Assembly: GCA_945903275.1 (NCBI GenBank)
Contig: CAMDNW010000002.1
Span: 1-64,000 of the forward strand
Length of the DNA stretch: 64,000 nucleotides
Direction of reading: 5' to 3'
From: Thermoflexus hugenholtzii JAD2
GTDB taxonomy: Bacteria; Chloroflexota; Dehalococcoidia; UBA2979
How positions within the stretch are numbered: the stretch's first letter is position 1; every line of letters starts with the position of its first letter. This document shows, piece by piece, positions 1-9,132 of the stretch. The position numbers were made by a program, and so were the translations under genes. The notes below the pieces were generated by a model, which was given only the letters and a program-made list of their open reading frames with translations, was not told the origin of the DNA and searched no databases.

Positions 1-739
<739 letters not shown>

Positions 740-924
740 ACAACCGGCCGAGGCCAGTTGAAGAGTTGAACATCAAACAAACGGCACGGCTCCACTCACC
801 CACCGCGTACAAGACGCCGAGGCCAAGCGCAGCCGCACCAGGATTGACGGGAATCCTGTTACTGCTTCTGTCTGCTATCCAGATGTAAATGTGCGATCCG
901 CTCGTCCTCGAGCGGCGTCAGGGG

Positions 925-953
925 AGACTATCATCTGCTACACACTGCGTCAA
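925..953 (-). promoter_or_regulatory. Candidate sigma70-type promoter for the 16S rRNA
   Basis: On the minus strand, TTGACG (948-953) and TAGTCT (925-930) are separated by exactly 17 bases, about 185 bases upstream of the 16S 5' end. It lies in the 290-bp gap between the tilS stop (1033) and 16S, where the rRNA operon promoter is expected. I saw no other convincing feature in that gap. The -10 match is moderate, so the assignment is tentative. Confidence 0.45.
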
Positions 954-1032
954 GCAGTGCAAGCTGGGCCACTGCTGGCCAGACCGAAATGCGCTCCAAC
1001 CGAGAGGATGTTATGTGTGGTCGATCGTCATG

Positions 1033-2034
1033 TCAACTGGCCGCAAGCCGTAGATGGGCATCGAGGACAACAGCTTCGCCGCCGTGTAAGGAGAGCCGAG
1101 CGCCGCGCCGGCCACTCAGCCGCAGCAATGCTTCGATTTGCCCCGCATCCAGCGCGATTCCGAGGCTCGCGGCGGCCCGCCGCAGGACGCGGCTTTCCAC
1201 CGCGCGCGGCAGGGCGCGTAGGCCGACCCGCAAGAGCAGTACGGCACGTTCTCCGTCCGGCTGGACGATTGCCGATTCGGTGGCTTCGGCCCAAGCAGAT
1301 AGGGCGGCATCATCCTCGCGCGCCTGGTTGGCAAAGCGAGCGATGGCTTCTTCGGCACGAGGATTCACTGTGCGCAGTTCCGGAAGGACGCGATGCCGAA
1401 GGCGATTCCGGTGGAAGTCGACCAGCCAGTTTGTCGAGTCGACACGTGCCGCAATGCCTAGCGCATGCAGGTAGGCCGCGGCTTCGGCATGGCGGATATC
1501 TAGCAGGGGCCTTACTAACCGAAGTACATCTCTATCAATAGGAACTGGCCACGGCGCGACAGAAGCCATCCCAGCGGCACCGAGCAGACCTGCGCCACGT
1601 GTGAGTCGGAGTAGCACTGTTTCGGCCTGGTCGTCGAGTGTGTGCCCGGTGATGCACCAAATAACGCCTGCTTCGGCACACGCGGATGCGAGCCAGCGAT
1701 AACGCGCATCGCGGGCGGCTGCTTCCGAGCCGCCTGCCATAGTGTCGGCGGAACCGTGCAGGACGTCGACACCTAATCGCTTCGCAATATCGCGGACGGC
1801 ATCGAGGTCGGCTGCCGTCTCATCAGCAGCACGCAGGCCGTGGTCGAAATGGGCGGCGCTGACCATGCCGTGTCCAGCATGGCGACGTGCAACCGCTATT
1901 AGCGTCGCCGTGGAATCAGGGCCACCGGAGCAAGCCACGAGCACTCGGGCGTCATGCGGGACGTGTACTTGGAGCGCGCGGGCCACACGACGTTCAAACG
2001 CCTCGATCTGCCGGGTCGAGGGCGGGGGATTCAT
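1033..2034 (-). CDS. tilS: tRNA(Ile)-lysidine synthase TilS
   Basis: 333 aa. TilS attaches lysine to C34 of tRNA-Ile(CAU) using ATP, so that the tRNA reads AUA instead of AUG. It is a cytoplasmic PP-loop ATPase. The PP-loop SGGPDS is at residues 36-41, followed by the family's HFDHGLR-type motif and a GHTLDDQAETVLLRL segment. The C-terminal part is short compared with E. coli TilS, as is common outside proteobacteria. It sits 22 bp downstream of the FtsB/DivIC-like gene, a frequent bacterial pairing, and upstream of 16S rRNA. The ATG at 2034 has only a weak Shine-Dalgarno sequence. Confidence 0.93.
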   Translation of the reverse strand: MNPPPSTRQIEAFERRVARALQVHVPHDARVLVACSGGPDSTATLIAVARRHAGHGMVSAAHFDHGLRAADETAADLDAVRDIAKRLGVDVLHGSADTMAGGSEAAARDARYRWLASACAEAGVIWCITGHTLDDQAETVLLRLTRGAGLLGAAGMASVAPWPVPIDRDVLRLVRPLLDIRHAEAAAYLHALGIAARVDSTNWLVDFHRNRLRHRVLPELRTVNPRAEEAIARFANQAREDDAALSAWAEATESAIVQPDGERAVLLLRVGLRALPRAVESRVLRRAAASLGIALDAGQIEALLRLSGRRGARLSLHGGEAVVLDAHLRLAAS

Positions 2035-2056
2035 GCGAACAGCCTAGCTTGCGCAG

Positions 2057-2410
2057 TTAACGGGCGAACAGTGCTTCCCACCAGCGTTGTCCCGGTTGAC
2101 GCTCGGGTGGAGGCAGCCGAGGGCCGTCCACGATCACAGCGGTCTCCCCGGGGCGGATCAATCCGAACTGTATCCGCGCGGTTGCTTCAAGGTATTCATC
2201 TGAAGCGAGGTACTCGCGCAGACCTTCCAGCTCGGCACGCTGACGGCGGAGTTCATTTACCTCATACGTGAGTTGTTGGCGTTGCTCGTGCAGGCGATAA
2301 GTATGCGTCGCGGTCTGCAGAGCGGAGTACAGGAAGAGCATCAGGAACAGACTAGCGATGGCGAGCACTACATGTGCCGGGCCGAACGATCCCAAGCGAG
2401 CAAGGTGCAT
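2057..2410 (-). CDS. FtsB/DivIC-family septum formation initiator
   Basis: 117 aa. It has one N-terminal membrane segment (about residues 13-33), then a leucine/glutamine/arginine-rich coiled coil (about 38-68) and a short C-terminal region. This is the architecture of FtsB/DivIC, which links early and late divisome proteins by coiled-coil pairing with FtsL-type partners. The family is recognised by architecture plus the typical LRRQRAELE heptads rather than by catalytic residues. It lies 22 bp upstream of tilS in the same direction, so the two are probably co-transcribed. A proline-rich tail (about 98-108) ends the protein. Confidence 0.75.
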   Translation of the reverse strand: MHLARLGSFGPAHVVLAIASLFLMLFLYSALQTATHTYRLHEQRQQLTYEVNELRRQRAELEGLREYLASDEYLEATARIQFGLIRPGETAVIVDGPRLPPPERQPGQRWWEALFAR

Positions 2411-2508
2411 CTGGGCCGTATCCGATCGTACTTTCCCGCCACTAGCACCCTACCAGACAGATTACGCAGACTCAAACGTCAGAATCAGATATCCAGCGCC
2501 CTTCATCG

Positions 2509-2994
2509 ATGTCGATGATCAGGGTAGGAATACCGTCAGTGCCTCACGGGAAGTCAGTACATGCCACAAGCACCTTCGGGCACTGGGCCGCTGCAGGTGC
2601 ACCCACCGAGCGGCCGGTGCGAGCACTGCGAGTCGCAGGTGCACGCGAAGTCATTCGCAAAGCCACCAGGAGTACAGGGGCGAAAGCACCGGCAGCGAAG
2701 CAGGCGCAGGCCGCCGCACACCCGCCGGCGAGGAAGCGTTCAGCGGATATCGCGCGTGGGTTCCGCGTCCGAGCTGACCTTGAAGTGCTTGCAGATCGGC
2801 GGAAGACTCGTAAAGAACTGCTCGAGACAGGAAGCACAAGCATCGAGCATCGAGCATCGAGCATCGAGCATCGAGCATCGAGCATCGAGCATCCAGTTAC
2901 CGCCACACAGACACGGGCGTCTCTCGAACGACTTGCGGAGCGACGGACAGTATCCGAGCCGGCAGCGGTGTCCGATGCCGAGGAGCAGGCCTAG
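2509..2994 (+). CDS. Uncertain open reading frame carrying a 7-bp tandem repeat
   Basis: 161 codons, rich in Ala, Arg, Lys and Ser, with no recognised domain. The gap between the FtsB-like gene and the gene ending at 3029 is about 620 bp and this is the best reading frame in it. However, overlapping frames are also open, and the start has no clear ribosome binding site. Residues about 111-128 are a direct translation of the AGCATCG heptamer array, giving a seven-residue periodicity (SIEHRAS). It may be non-coding sequence that is open by chance. Confidence 0.22.
   Translation: MSMIRVGIPSVPHGKSVHATSTFGHWAAAGAPTERPVRALRVAGAREVIRKATRSTGAKAPAAKQAQAAAHPPARKRSADIARGFRVRADLEVLADRRKTRKELLETGSTSIEHRASSIEHRASSIEHPVTATQTRASLERLAERRTVSEPAAVSDAEEQA
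2839..2894. repeat. Heptanucleotide tandem repeat, (AGCATCG)7 plus one imperfect unit
   Basis: Seven perfect copies of AGCATCG run from 2839 to 2887, followed by AGCATCC (2888-2894). Because 7 is not a multiple of 3, any reading frame across the array repeats every seven amino acids, and gain or loss of one unit shifts the frame. There are no unique spacers, so this is a simple sequence repeat, not CRISPR. Confidence 0.97.
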
Positions 2995-3028
2995 TAGCGC
3001 GTTGTCGAGTTAGCACGCCCGCTCCTCA

Positions 3029-3385
3029 TCAGTCGCCCGGCAGCGGGTTTCCCTCGTTCACCCTCACGACCGCCCAGCGACCGTCCAAATCGACCTCAAC
3101 CACGCTGATAGTGTTCGGCGCGACAATGAAGCTTGCCGAAGGCGGCACGCCGAGGGCATGACAGAGCAACACTCGCAATGCCTCGTTACCAGCAGTCAGC
3201 GTCACCGTCGCGCCCAAGTGTGCACTGGCGATCCCGGCCGCAACAGCAACCACATCGGAAGCGTCGTCATGGGTGTACCCGGCGACTGGGGCATACTGAC
3301 GCGAGAGCCCTTCGATACGCGCGCCACTGTGCTGCATTACCAGCAGTAGCCGAGCAACGGTTCGGGGAGGTTCTAGGTTATTCAT
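3029..3385 (-). CDS. Half-length histidine-phosphatase-like protein without catalytic residues
   Basis: 118 aa. The last 75 residues resemble the C-terminal half of the phosphoglycerate-mutase/histidine phosphatase family: a helix ending in a hydrophobic strand, ALRVLLCHALGVPP, a strand with a VVEVD motif, and the usual VRVNEGN near the end. The first-half RHG motif is missing, and the position of the second catalytic His (normally an SHG or THG before ALR) reads TAGNEALR. It is therefore probably not a phosphatase. The ATG at 3385 overlaps the upstream stop by four bases (ATGA) and has a GAGGG ribosome binding site, so it is preferred over one at 3409. It is translationally coupled to the DUF2344 gene. 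Confidence 0.6.
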   Translation of the reverse strand: MNNLEPPRTVARLLLVMQHSGARIEGLSRQYAPVAGYTHDDASDVVAVAAGIASAHLGATVTLTAGNEALRVLLCHALGVPPSASFIVAPNTISVVEVDLDGRWAVVRVNEGNPLPGD

Positions 3386-4068
3386 GCGAAGCGCCCTCGT
3401 TCGCGCCATGCGGCTAGTGCCACTCTCGGTCGCAGCACCTCGATCGCAGTACGCACGAGGCTGACGGGTTGTGCGGGCAGTTCAAGTGCATCGAGCACCG
3501 TGGCGGGTCGGGCGGTCTGTTGCTGGTTGACCGCGAGACACATATCGACCTGTAGAGCACCGTCGATGGTGGTGGCCGCGACCTCGCGAATGATTTGCTT
3601 GAGATCGAGGACACGGAGGCGTTCGCCTCGGAGTTCTTCGCGTTCGAATGAGGGCTGTTCCGAAAACCACACAGTGCGCGCATGGAGGGCGGCACCATCC
3701 ACAGAACCAGCGGCGAATACCGCTCGGTAGCGGTAGGCGACGACTGAGGTGGCAAGCGACGGGAGCCGCTCGCCAATGTCTTCAACATCGACCGGCACTA
3801 GTCCGGGCGGCAACGCCTCACGGAGACGTGCACACACCTCGGCAGGCTCGGCGGGGCGATCAAGCCAGATATCAAGTAGTTCGCAGTTACCGGACACGCC
3901 TTCAGGCAGCGCCGGTCCGAACTCAACATGAGCACGCCGGCCGCCATCAGCGCGTGCCGCCAGTAGGCCAGCAGCCTCGATGGCGTCGACCCAAAGTCGT
4001 GCGAAGTTGCCGCGTTGCTCGGTTGGAGCATCGCTGCGATACGTAATCCGGAGGCGTTGTGGGCTCAT
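3382..4068 (-). CDS. TIGR03936/DUF2344 family radical-SAM-associated protein
   Basis: 228 aa. It begins with the family's typical MSPQRLRITYRSD strand and continues through the VEFGPALPEG and ELLDIWLDRP segments of the DUF2344 fold. In many bacteria this domain is fused to, or encoded beside, a B12-binding radical SAM protein and may act in RNA modification; the function is not established. No radical SAM gene is in this window, so here it stands alone. It is translationally coupled (4-bp overlap) to the histidine-phosphatase-like gene and separated by 15 bp from the NodB-like gene's 3' end. Confidence 0.8.
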   Translation of the reverse strand: MSPQRLRITYRSDAPTEQRGNFARLWVDAIEAAGLLAARADGGRRAHVEFGPALPEGVSGNCELLDIWLDRPAEPAEVCARLREALPPGLVPVDVEDIGERLPSLATSVVAYRYRAVFAAGSVDGAALHARTVWFSEQPSFEREELRGERLRVLDLKQIIREVAATTIDGALQVDMCLAVNQQQTARPATVLDALELPAQPVSLVRTAIEVLRPRVALAAWRERGRFA

Positions 4069-4083
4069 GAGTCCGAGATAGTA

Positions 4084-4956
4084 CTACCGCAGCACGTCGG
4101 AGACCGTTGTGACGCGGAGTCCTGCCTCGCGTAACTCACGGAGCACTTCAGGCAGCGAGGCGCGTGTCGCCTCACTGTCGCAGTGGCTAACTGTAATGAC
4201 ACCGTTCCTCAAGGCGGTGACGCGGCGGATGTTCTCTGCGACTTGCTGTGCGTTGAAGCCACGCCAGTCGCCGGAATCTCCGGTCACGAGGTTACCGCTG
4301 GTATCGCGGCCAAACGTCCAGAAGATGTGCAGCAGCCAGCCTGCGTGGGTGGCGGCGGCCAGCACCCGGTCATCGCGCGCGCCCGATGGCGCCCGCCAGA
4401 GGGGTTTGCTCGACACGCCGAGCACCTCGCGGAACGTCCTGTCGGCGGCATCAAGGTCTGCGGCGATCTGCACATCGGTCAGATCGCGGTAGTCAGGGTG
4501 CGTATTGCTGTGATTGGCGATCTCGTGGCGGGCGGCTATTTCACGGGCCAGATCGGGGTATGCGCGCACCCAGTCTCCGATCATAAACCACGTAATGCGG
4601 ACGCCTGCATCGCGAAGCACCGCAAGTATCTCAGCGGTTCCAGTCGCGTGCCCGCCGCAATCGAGTGTAAATGCGATTTCCGCTCGGTCGAGATTGCCTC
4701 GCTCAATCTCATGGATCGCGCCACGCGGCACAGGCACAGTTGCAGGCGGAGCAGGTGCCGCAGTAACCATCGGTGTGATCGCCGGAGCCGGGCTAGGAGT
4801 GAGAGGCGTGCGCTCGATCACCGTGGAGGGTGTTGCGGCAACTGTGGCAGCGGCAGTCACCGACATCGAGGCCGGCGGCGCAGGCTTAGGCGGGTCGGTG
4901 GCGCATGAGACGATCATCAGCGAGCTCATGAACAGTAGGAGCAATGCCTTCGGCAT
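4084..4956 (-). CDS. NodB-domain polysaccharide deacetylase, lipoprotein
   Basis: 290 aa from the ATG at 4956, which begins a signal peptide ending in the lipobox IVSC (Cys18). The ATG lies 7 bp after the meaB stop. A Thr/Pro/Ala-rich linker (about 20-85) leads to the catalytic NodB domain (about 95-290). Metal and catalytic motifs are TLDCGG (equivalent to TFDDG), HSNTH, the RAPSGARD arm and VSHCDSE. Members remove N- or O-acetyl groups from cell-wall or extracellular glycans using a divalent metal. The lipid anchor and linker suggest it acts outside the membrane. The second Asp of TFDD is Cys here, as in some subfamilies, so substrate and activity are uncertain. Confidence 0.85.
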   Translation of the reverse strand: MPKALLLLFMSSLMIVSCATDPPKPAPPASMSVTAAATVAATPSTVIERTPLTPSPAPAITPMVTAAPAPPATVPVPRGAIHEIERGNLDRAEIAFTLDCGGHATGTAEILAVLRDAGVRITWFMIGDWVRAYPDLAREIAARHEIANHSNTHPDYRDLTDVQIAADLDAADRTFREVLGVSSKPLWRAPSGARDDRVLAAATHAGWLLHIFWTFGRDTSGNLVTGDSGDWRGFNAQQVAENIRRVTALRNGVITVSHCDSEATRASLPEVLRELREAGLRVTTVSDVLR

Positions 4957-4963
4957 CACCACC

Positions 4964-5926
4964 TCAGGCACGCGCCTGCCAGCGTATGCGCATGACATCG
5001 AGCAAGGTCGTGGCCGCGGCACGCGGGTCTCGCTGTCTCACCGCCACGTCATCGACGAGCGATTGCAGCACGCCTTCAGCCTCGGCAGTCTGGAGCGCTT
5101 CACGGTACAAGGCGGAACGAGCAAGCGAGACGATCTGCGCATGCGCGTGGGCACGACGCTCTTCGGCGGCATGAGGGGATGTCCGGCTATGTTCATGGTG
5201 ACGGTCGATGGCATCCGCGAGTTCTGCGATACCTTCGCCGGTCTTGGCGACAGCTTTCAGAATGGGGGGCGTCCAAGCACGGAGGGGCGCGATCGCCAGC
5301 AGACCTCGTAGCTGCATTACGGCGGTGTCGGCACCCGCAAGATCTGCCTTGTTCACCACCATGATCTGGGCGATTTCCATGAGCCCAGCCTTCATCGACT
5401 GGACATCATCGCCACCGCCGGGGTTAGCCACGAGCACGGTCGTCTGGGCAGCCGTCGCCACCTCGACCTCATCCTGGCCGGCTCCCACTGTCTCGAGGAG
5501 CACAACATCGAATCCGGCCGCGTCCATCACGTCGACGACGCCAGAGGCCATCTCAGCGAGGCCGCCGAGGTTGCCGCGGGACGCCATGGAGCGCATAAAG
5601 ACACCGCCATCGGCGGTCAGGGCTTGCATGCGGATACGGTCGCCGAGGATCGCTCCGTGCGAGAACGGCGATGAGGGGTCTACCGCGACGATGCCGACGG
5701 TTCGCCCGCGCTTCCGTTCCTCACGCGCGAGCGCCCCGACCAGCGTTGATTTGCCGGCACCGGCGGAGCCGGTCACCCCAACCGTCTGTGCGCGGCCAGT
5801 ACGGGGGTATAAGGCGGCAAGCAGATCACGACCAGTTGCCGTGTCCGCCTCGATGTGGCTGATGGCACGGGCCAAGGCGCGGCGATTTCCGGCGAGGACG
5901 CCCTCAGCAAGGTCGGAAGCAAGCAC
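4964..5926 (-). CDS. meaB: Methylmalonyl-CoA mutase-associated GTPase MeaB
   Basis: 320 aa, usual length for the MeaB/ArgK family. The P-loop GSAGAGKST is at residues 53-61, followed by the characteristic VDPSSPFSHGAILGDRIRM segment and the NKADLAGA G4 motif. MeaB is a G3E-type GTPase that gates loading of adenosylcobalamin into methylmalonyl-CoA mutase and protects it from inactivation. It is the last gene of the mutase operon, five bases after the mcmA2 stop, which fits this role. The C-terminal dimerisation arm (about 265-320) is present. Confidence 0.95.
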   Translation of the reverse strand: MLASDLAEGVLAGNRRALARAISHIEADTATGRDLLAALYPRTGRAQTVGVTGSAGAGKSTLVGALAREERKRGRTVGIVAVDPSSPFSHGAILGDRIRMQALTADGGVFMRSMASRGNLGGLAEMASGVVDVMDAAGFDVVLLETVGAGQDEVEVATAAQTTVLVANPGGGDDVQSMKAGLMEIAQIMVVNKADLAGADTAVMQLRGLLAIAPLRAWTPPILKAVAKTGEGIAELADAIDRHHEHSRTSPHAAEERRAHAHAQIVSLARSALYREALQTAEAEGVLQSLVDDVAVRQRDPRAAATTLLDVMRIRWQARA

Positions 5927-5931
5927 GCTGG

Positions 5932-6342
5932 CTACATTCGCTCGGGGGCGTGCTCACGCACGAAGGAGATGATGTCGTTGGTGTCTGTACCGGGGCCAAA
6001 GACGCCAGCGAAGCCCATCGCTTTGATCGGCGGAATATCGCCTTCAGGGATGATTCCGCCGCAAAACAGCATCACGTCATCGACGCCGCGTTTCCGGAGT
6101 TCAGCGATCACGCGGGGAAAGATCTCGAGGTGCGCTCCCGACAAGATCGAAAGGCCCACGACCTGCACGTCTTCCTGCAGAGCAGCTTCGGCGATCATCT
6201 CCGGAGTCTGACGGATGCCGGTGTAGATGACTTCCATGCCAGCGTCGCGGAGGGCACGCGCGACGACCTTCGCGCCTCGATCATGGCCGTCGAGGCCGGG
6301 CTTCGCGATCAGGACGCGGATGGTGTGTTGTTCGATAGCCAT
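5932..6342 (-). CDS. mcmA2: Methylmalonyl-CoA mutase small (cobalamin-binding) subunit
   Basis: 136 aa, a stand-alone B12-binding domain. The base-off/His-on motif DGHDRG supplies the lower axial ligand; SILSG and the FCGGIIP/FGPGT loops that hold the nucleotide tail follow. With the catalytic subunit encoded by mcmA1 it forms adenosylcobalamin-dependent methylmalonyl-CoA mutase, which interconverts (R)-methylmalonyl-CoA and succinyl-CoA. It lies 10 bp after the epimerase gene and 5 bp before meaB, all in one direction. Confidence 0.95.
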   Translation of the reverse strand: MAIEQHTIRVLIAKPGLDGHDRGAKVVARALRDAGMEVIYTGIRQTPEMIAEAALQEDVQVVGLSILSGAHLEIFPRVIAELRKRGVDDVMLFCGGIIPEGDIPPIKAMGFAGVFGPGTDTNDIISFVREHAPERM

Positions 6343-6352
6343 AGCAGTCTCC

Positions 6353-7168
6353 TCAACACGAAAATTCGATCAACTGAATGCTCATGCCGAATGTCTGATC
6401 GGCGGAGATCGAGGTTCGCACGCTGTTCGGCAGCACACCCGGTGTCGCATCTTCGAGTGTGTACCCAGCAGCGCGGTACTTCGCGACGTGCGAAGCGATG
6501 TCCTTCACGTCAATGGCCGCCATCGAGACCGCGCGTTCACCGTCGGCTTCAAGTTGTTGCGCCATCGGCGAGTCAGCACTTGCGGGGGCGATCAGCTCAA
6601 TTGTCGTCTGGCTGCACGGCACCTGTCCGATAATCGAGTTCGGTGTTGGGATGCGATTGGTCATCCTCAGCCCAAGCACGCGCTCCCATGAGGCTGCCGC
6701 AGCTTCGAGGTCCTTCACGCGGCAAACGATGTGATCGATACCTTTTCCGCTGGACGCGTGCGCCCCGGGCCGTGGCTGTGCGAGTTCTACGAGCACGCCG
6801 TGCATCGAGCGAGGGTGGATGAAGGCCACTTCGCCCGCGAGGCCGGGGCGTGGCTCCTGATCGATCAGTTCGACATCGCCCAGCGCCTTGATGCGTGCGA
6901 GTTCCCCTCGGATGTCAGGGGTGCTGAAGCAGAAGTGGTGCAGCGTAGGACCTCGGCTGGCGAGAAAGCGCGCCACGCCGGTGTCGGGGACGACAGGTTC
7001 CATGACCTCGATCTCGTTCTCACCGATGGCTAGAAGGACGGCGCGAACACCCTGAGCAGTCATCACCTCGTCAGCAGTGACTTTGAGACCCACCGTGTCA
7101 CGGTAGAACTTCAGCGCCGCATCAGCGCTTGGGACAATAACTCCGACATGATGCAGGCGCTCGATCAC
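6353..7168 (-). CDS. Methylmalonyl-CoA epimerase fused to a second VOC domain
   Basis: 271 aa, twice the length of a normal methylmalonyl-CoA epimerase (about 135-150 aa). Residues about 1-130 are an epimerase-like VOC domain with the metal-binding pattern His (LHHVGV), His (HHFCFS) and Glu (LVELAQ). After a short linker, residues about 142-271 form a second VOC repeat ([22 protein letters not shown]). The N-terminal domain probably equilibrates (S)- and (R)-methylmalonyl-CoA for the mutase; the role of the second domain is unknown. The GTG at 7168 is preferred because a GAGGGG site precedes it by about 10 bases; an upstream ATG at 7213 lacks such a site. Confidence 0.8.
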   Translation of the reverse strand: MIERLHHVGVIVPSADAALKFYRDTVGLKVTADEVMTAQGVRAVLLAIGENEIEVMEPVVPDTGVARFLASRGPTLHHFCFSTPDIRGELARIKALGDVELIDQEPRPGLAGEVAFIHPRSMHGVLVELAQPRPGAHASSGKGIDHIVCRVKDLEAAAASWERVLGLRMTNRIPTPNSIIGQVPCSQTTIELIAPASADSPMAQQLEADGERAVSMAAIDVKDIASHVAKYRAAGYTLEDATPGVLPNSVRTSISADQTFGMSIQLIEFSC

Positions 7169-7213
7169 AGGTCGTCGTTCCCCTCTGTATCTCCGCACGC
7201 GATTCCGGCGCAC

Positions 7214-8869
7214 TCAGATCGTGAGCACTTCCTGATACTCGCCCCATTCTTCGCGAAGGATGCCACAGATTTCGCCAATCGTGGCGTACGCCTCTACTGC
7301 CGCGATGAGCAGCGGCACCATGTTATCCGTGCCGCGAGCGGCGGCACGAATGTCTACGAGACATCGCTTCACCATCGCGTTGTCGCGACGCGCACGGAGC
7401 GCTTGCAGACGCGCGACCTGACGTCGGCCGATTGCAGGGTCGACCCGCATGATGTCCGGTACTTCAAGCGCTTCCGTCTGGAACTGGTTCACACCGACGA
7501 CGGTGCGCTCTTTGGTCTCCATCATGTGCTGGAGCCGGTAGGCAGATTCCTGAATCTCTCGCTGCTGGAAGCCCTGCTCGATACAGACCAGTGCGCCGCC
7601 CATATCCTCGATACGTTTGATGTAGGCGTCGGCCTCAGCCTCAACGCGATCCGTTAGGTGCTCGATGTAATATGAACCCGCGAGGGGGTCGATCACATCG
7701 GCAGCTCCGGTCTCGTATCCGATGATCTGCTGTGTACGCAGCGCGAGTTCCACGGAGCCCTCGGTGGGCAGCGCGAGCGCCTCGTCCCAAGAGTTGGTAT
7801 GAAGTGATTGTGTGCCGCCGAGTACGGCCGACATGGCCTGGAAAGCCGTGCGCAGCAAGTTGTTCATCGGCTGCTGTGCGGTGAGCGTTGCACCGCCGGT
7901 CTGCGTGTGGAAGCGGAGTGACTGCGACCTAGAGTTGTCGGAGCCGTAGCGCTCCTTAACGATACGTGCCCACATTCGCCTTGAGGCCCGAAACTTTGCA
8001 ACCTCCTCGAGGAAGTTCGAGTGGCAGGCCCAGAAGAACGATAGCCGTGGTGCGATTTCGTCGATCGTGAGCCCCGTCGCGATGGCTGCATCGCAGTACT
8101 CGATGGCGTCGGCAAAGGTGAATGCAAGTTCTTGGGCGGCGGTACAGCCTGCCTCGCGCATGTGGTAGCCAGAGATGGAGATCGTGTTCCATTCCGGCAG
8201 GTTGTCTTTACACCACGCAAATACATCGGTAATCAGCCGGAGCGACGGGCGTGGCGGGAAGATATACGTGCCGCGGGCGATGTACTCCTTGAGGACATCG
8301 TGCTGGATGGTGCCGCCAACTTTCGCGAGATCTGCACCCTGCTTCTTGGCCGCCGCGACATACATCGCGAGCAGGATTGAGCCAGTTGCGTTGATCGTCA
8401 TCGATGTGGTGACTTTGTCGAGCGGCAGCCCTCCGGTTAGTGTCTCCATGTCCTCCAACGAGGCGATGGCGACGCCAACTTTGCCGACTTCGCCTTCGGC
8501 GTGGGGGTCGTCCGAGTCGTAGCCGATCTGGGTCGGTAGATCGAATGCAACAGAGAGGCCGGTTTGTCCCTGTTCGAGGAGGAACTTGTAACGGCGGTTC
8601 GACTCCTCAGCGTCACCGAAGCCAGCGTATTGGCGCATCGTCCAGAGCCGACCGCGGTACATCGTCGGCTGCACGCCGCGCGTGAATGGGTATTCGCCCG
8701 GGAACCCGAGCTTCTCGTGGTAGTTCCACTCAGCGAGGGCTTCGGGGCCATACATCGGGTCGACTTCGGTACCTGATGACGACTCGAATCGCGGCTGCCT
8801 CTCCTTGAAGCGGTCGACGGCCTGCTTGTACGGGCCTTCTTGCCATTCGTGGGTACTGTGGCTGGGCAC
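7214..8869 (-). CDS. mcmA1: Methylmalonyl-CoA mutase large (catalytic) subunit
   Basis: 551 aa TIM-barrel subunit without its own B12 domain, matching the two-subunit mutases of archaea and many deep-branching bacteria. Specificity residues fit methylmalonyl-CoA: [10 protein letters not shown] keeps the Tyr equivalent to Tyr89 of the Propionibacterium enzyme, and [13 protein letters not shown] keeps the Arg equivalent to Arg207. Isobutyryl-CoA mutases have Phe and Gln there. First gene of the operon mcmA1 / epimerase-VOC / mcmA2 / meaB, supplying a route between propionyl-CoA and the TCA cycle. No cobalamin riboswitch is recognisable in the short 5' region before the tRNA-Val gene. Confidence 0.95.
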   Translation of the reverse strand: MPSHSTHEWQEGPYKQAVDRFKERQPRFESSSGTEVDPMYGPEALAEWNYHEKLGFPGEYPFTRGVQPTMYRGRLWTMRQYAGFGDAEESNRRYKFLLEQGQTGLSVAFDLPTQIGYDSDDPHAEGEVGKVGVAIASLEDMETLTGGLPLDKVTTSMTINATGSILLAMYVAAAKKQGADLAKVGGTIQHDVLKEYIARGTYIFPPRPSLRLITDVFAWCKDNLPEWNTISISGYHMREAGCTAAQELAFTFADAIEYCDAAIATGLTIDEIAPRLSFFWACHSNFLEEVAKFRASRRMWARIVKERYGSDNSRSQSLRFHTQTGGATLTAQQPMNNLLRTAFQAMSAVLGGTQSLHTNSWDEALALPTEGSVELALRTQQIIGYETGAADVIDPLAGSYYIEHLTDRVEAEADAYIKRIEDMGGALVCIEQGFQQREIQESAYRLQHMMETKERTVVGVNQFQTEALEVPDIMRVDPAIGRRQVARLQALRARRDNAMVKRCLVDIRAAARGTDNMVPLLIAAVEAYATIGEICGILREEWGEYQEVLTI

Positions 8870-8961
8870 GAGTTCCCCCGCTCCGATGGTTCCATGCGAT
8901 CATTACGGCACGCAGATGATTCGACGTACGCTGGAGAATCATACTACGCGGCTCCGGCAGA

Positions 8962-8979
8962 CTCAGTCGGACGACTGAG
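8962..8979. terminator. Short perfect hairpin downstream of tRNA-Val
   Basis: CTCAGTCG and CGACTGAG form an 8-bp perfect stem with a two-base centre, eight bases beyond the tRNA 3' end on the minus strand. It is probably a processing or termination signal. There is no U-run. Confidence 0.5.
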
Positions 8980-8986
8980 GTGGGCC

Positions 8987-9063
8987 TGGTGGGCGATAGA
9001 GGGTTCGAACCTCTGACCTTCCGGGTGTAAACCGGACGCTCTGACCAGCTGAGCTAATCGCCC
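8987..9063 (-). tRNA. tRNA-Val (anticodon TAC), CCA encoded
   Basis: The minus strand folds as a standard cloverleaf: acceptor GGGCGAT / ATCGCCC, D arm with AGCTCAGCTGG, anticodon stem TCCGG / CCGGA with loop TTTACAC (anticodon TAC), and T arm with GGTTCGAACC. Discriminator A (8990) is followed by genomically encoded CCA (8989-8987). It lies between mcmA1 and the DUF2164 remnant. I see no integrase or duplicated 3' end that would mark it as an attachment site. Confidence 0.95.
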
Positions 9064-9132
9064 ACGATCATCGATGCTAGGTCGCCCCGGATCGGGGGGT
9101 CAACCGCGCCAACGAAGCCTGTCCGCGCTACC

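Noticed and set aside
2839-2894. CRISPR array.
   Set aside because: The 7-bp units are contiguous with no spacers, and there are no cas genes.
7148-7657. Plus-strand frame opposite mcmA1.
   Set aside because: It is the complement of a gene with complete catalytic motifs and has no family features.
8870-8986. Cobalamin riboswitch upstream of the mutase operon.
   Set aside because: The region is short and lacks the B12-box (GCCACTG) and paired elements. The metH leader also shows none.
8987-9063. tRNA-Val as an integration site with an adjacent island.
   Set aside because: No integrase and no repeated tRNA 3' end; both sides carry ordinary genes.
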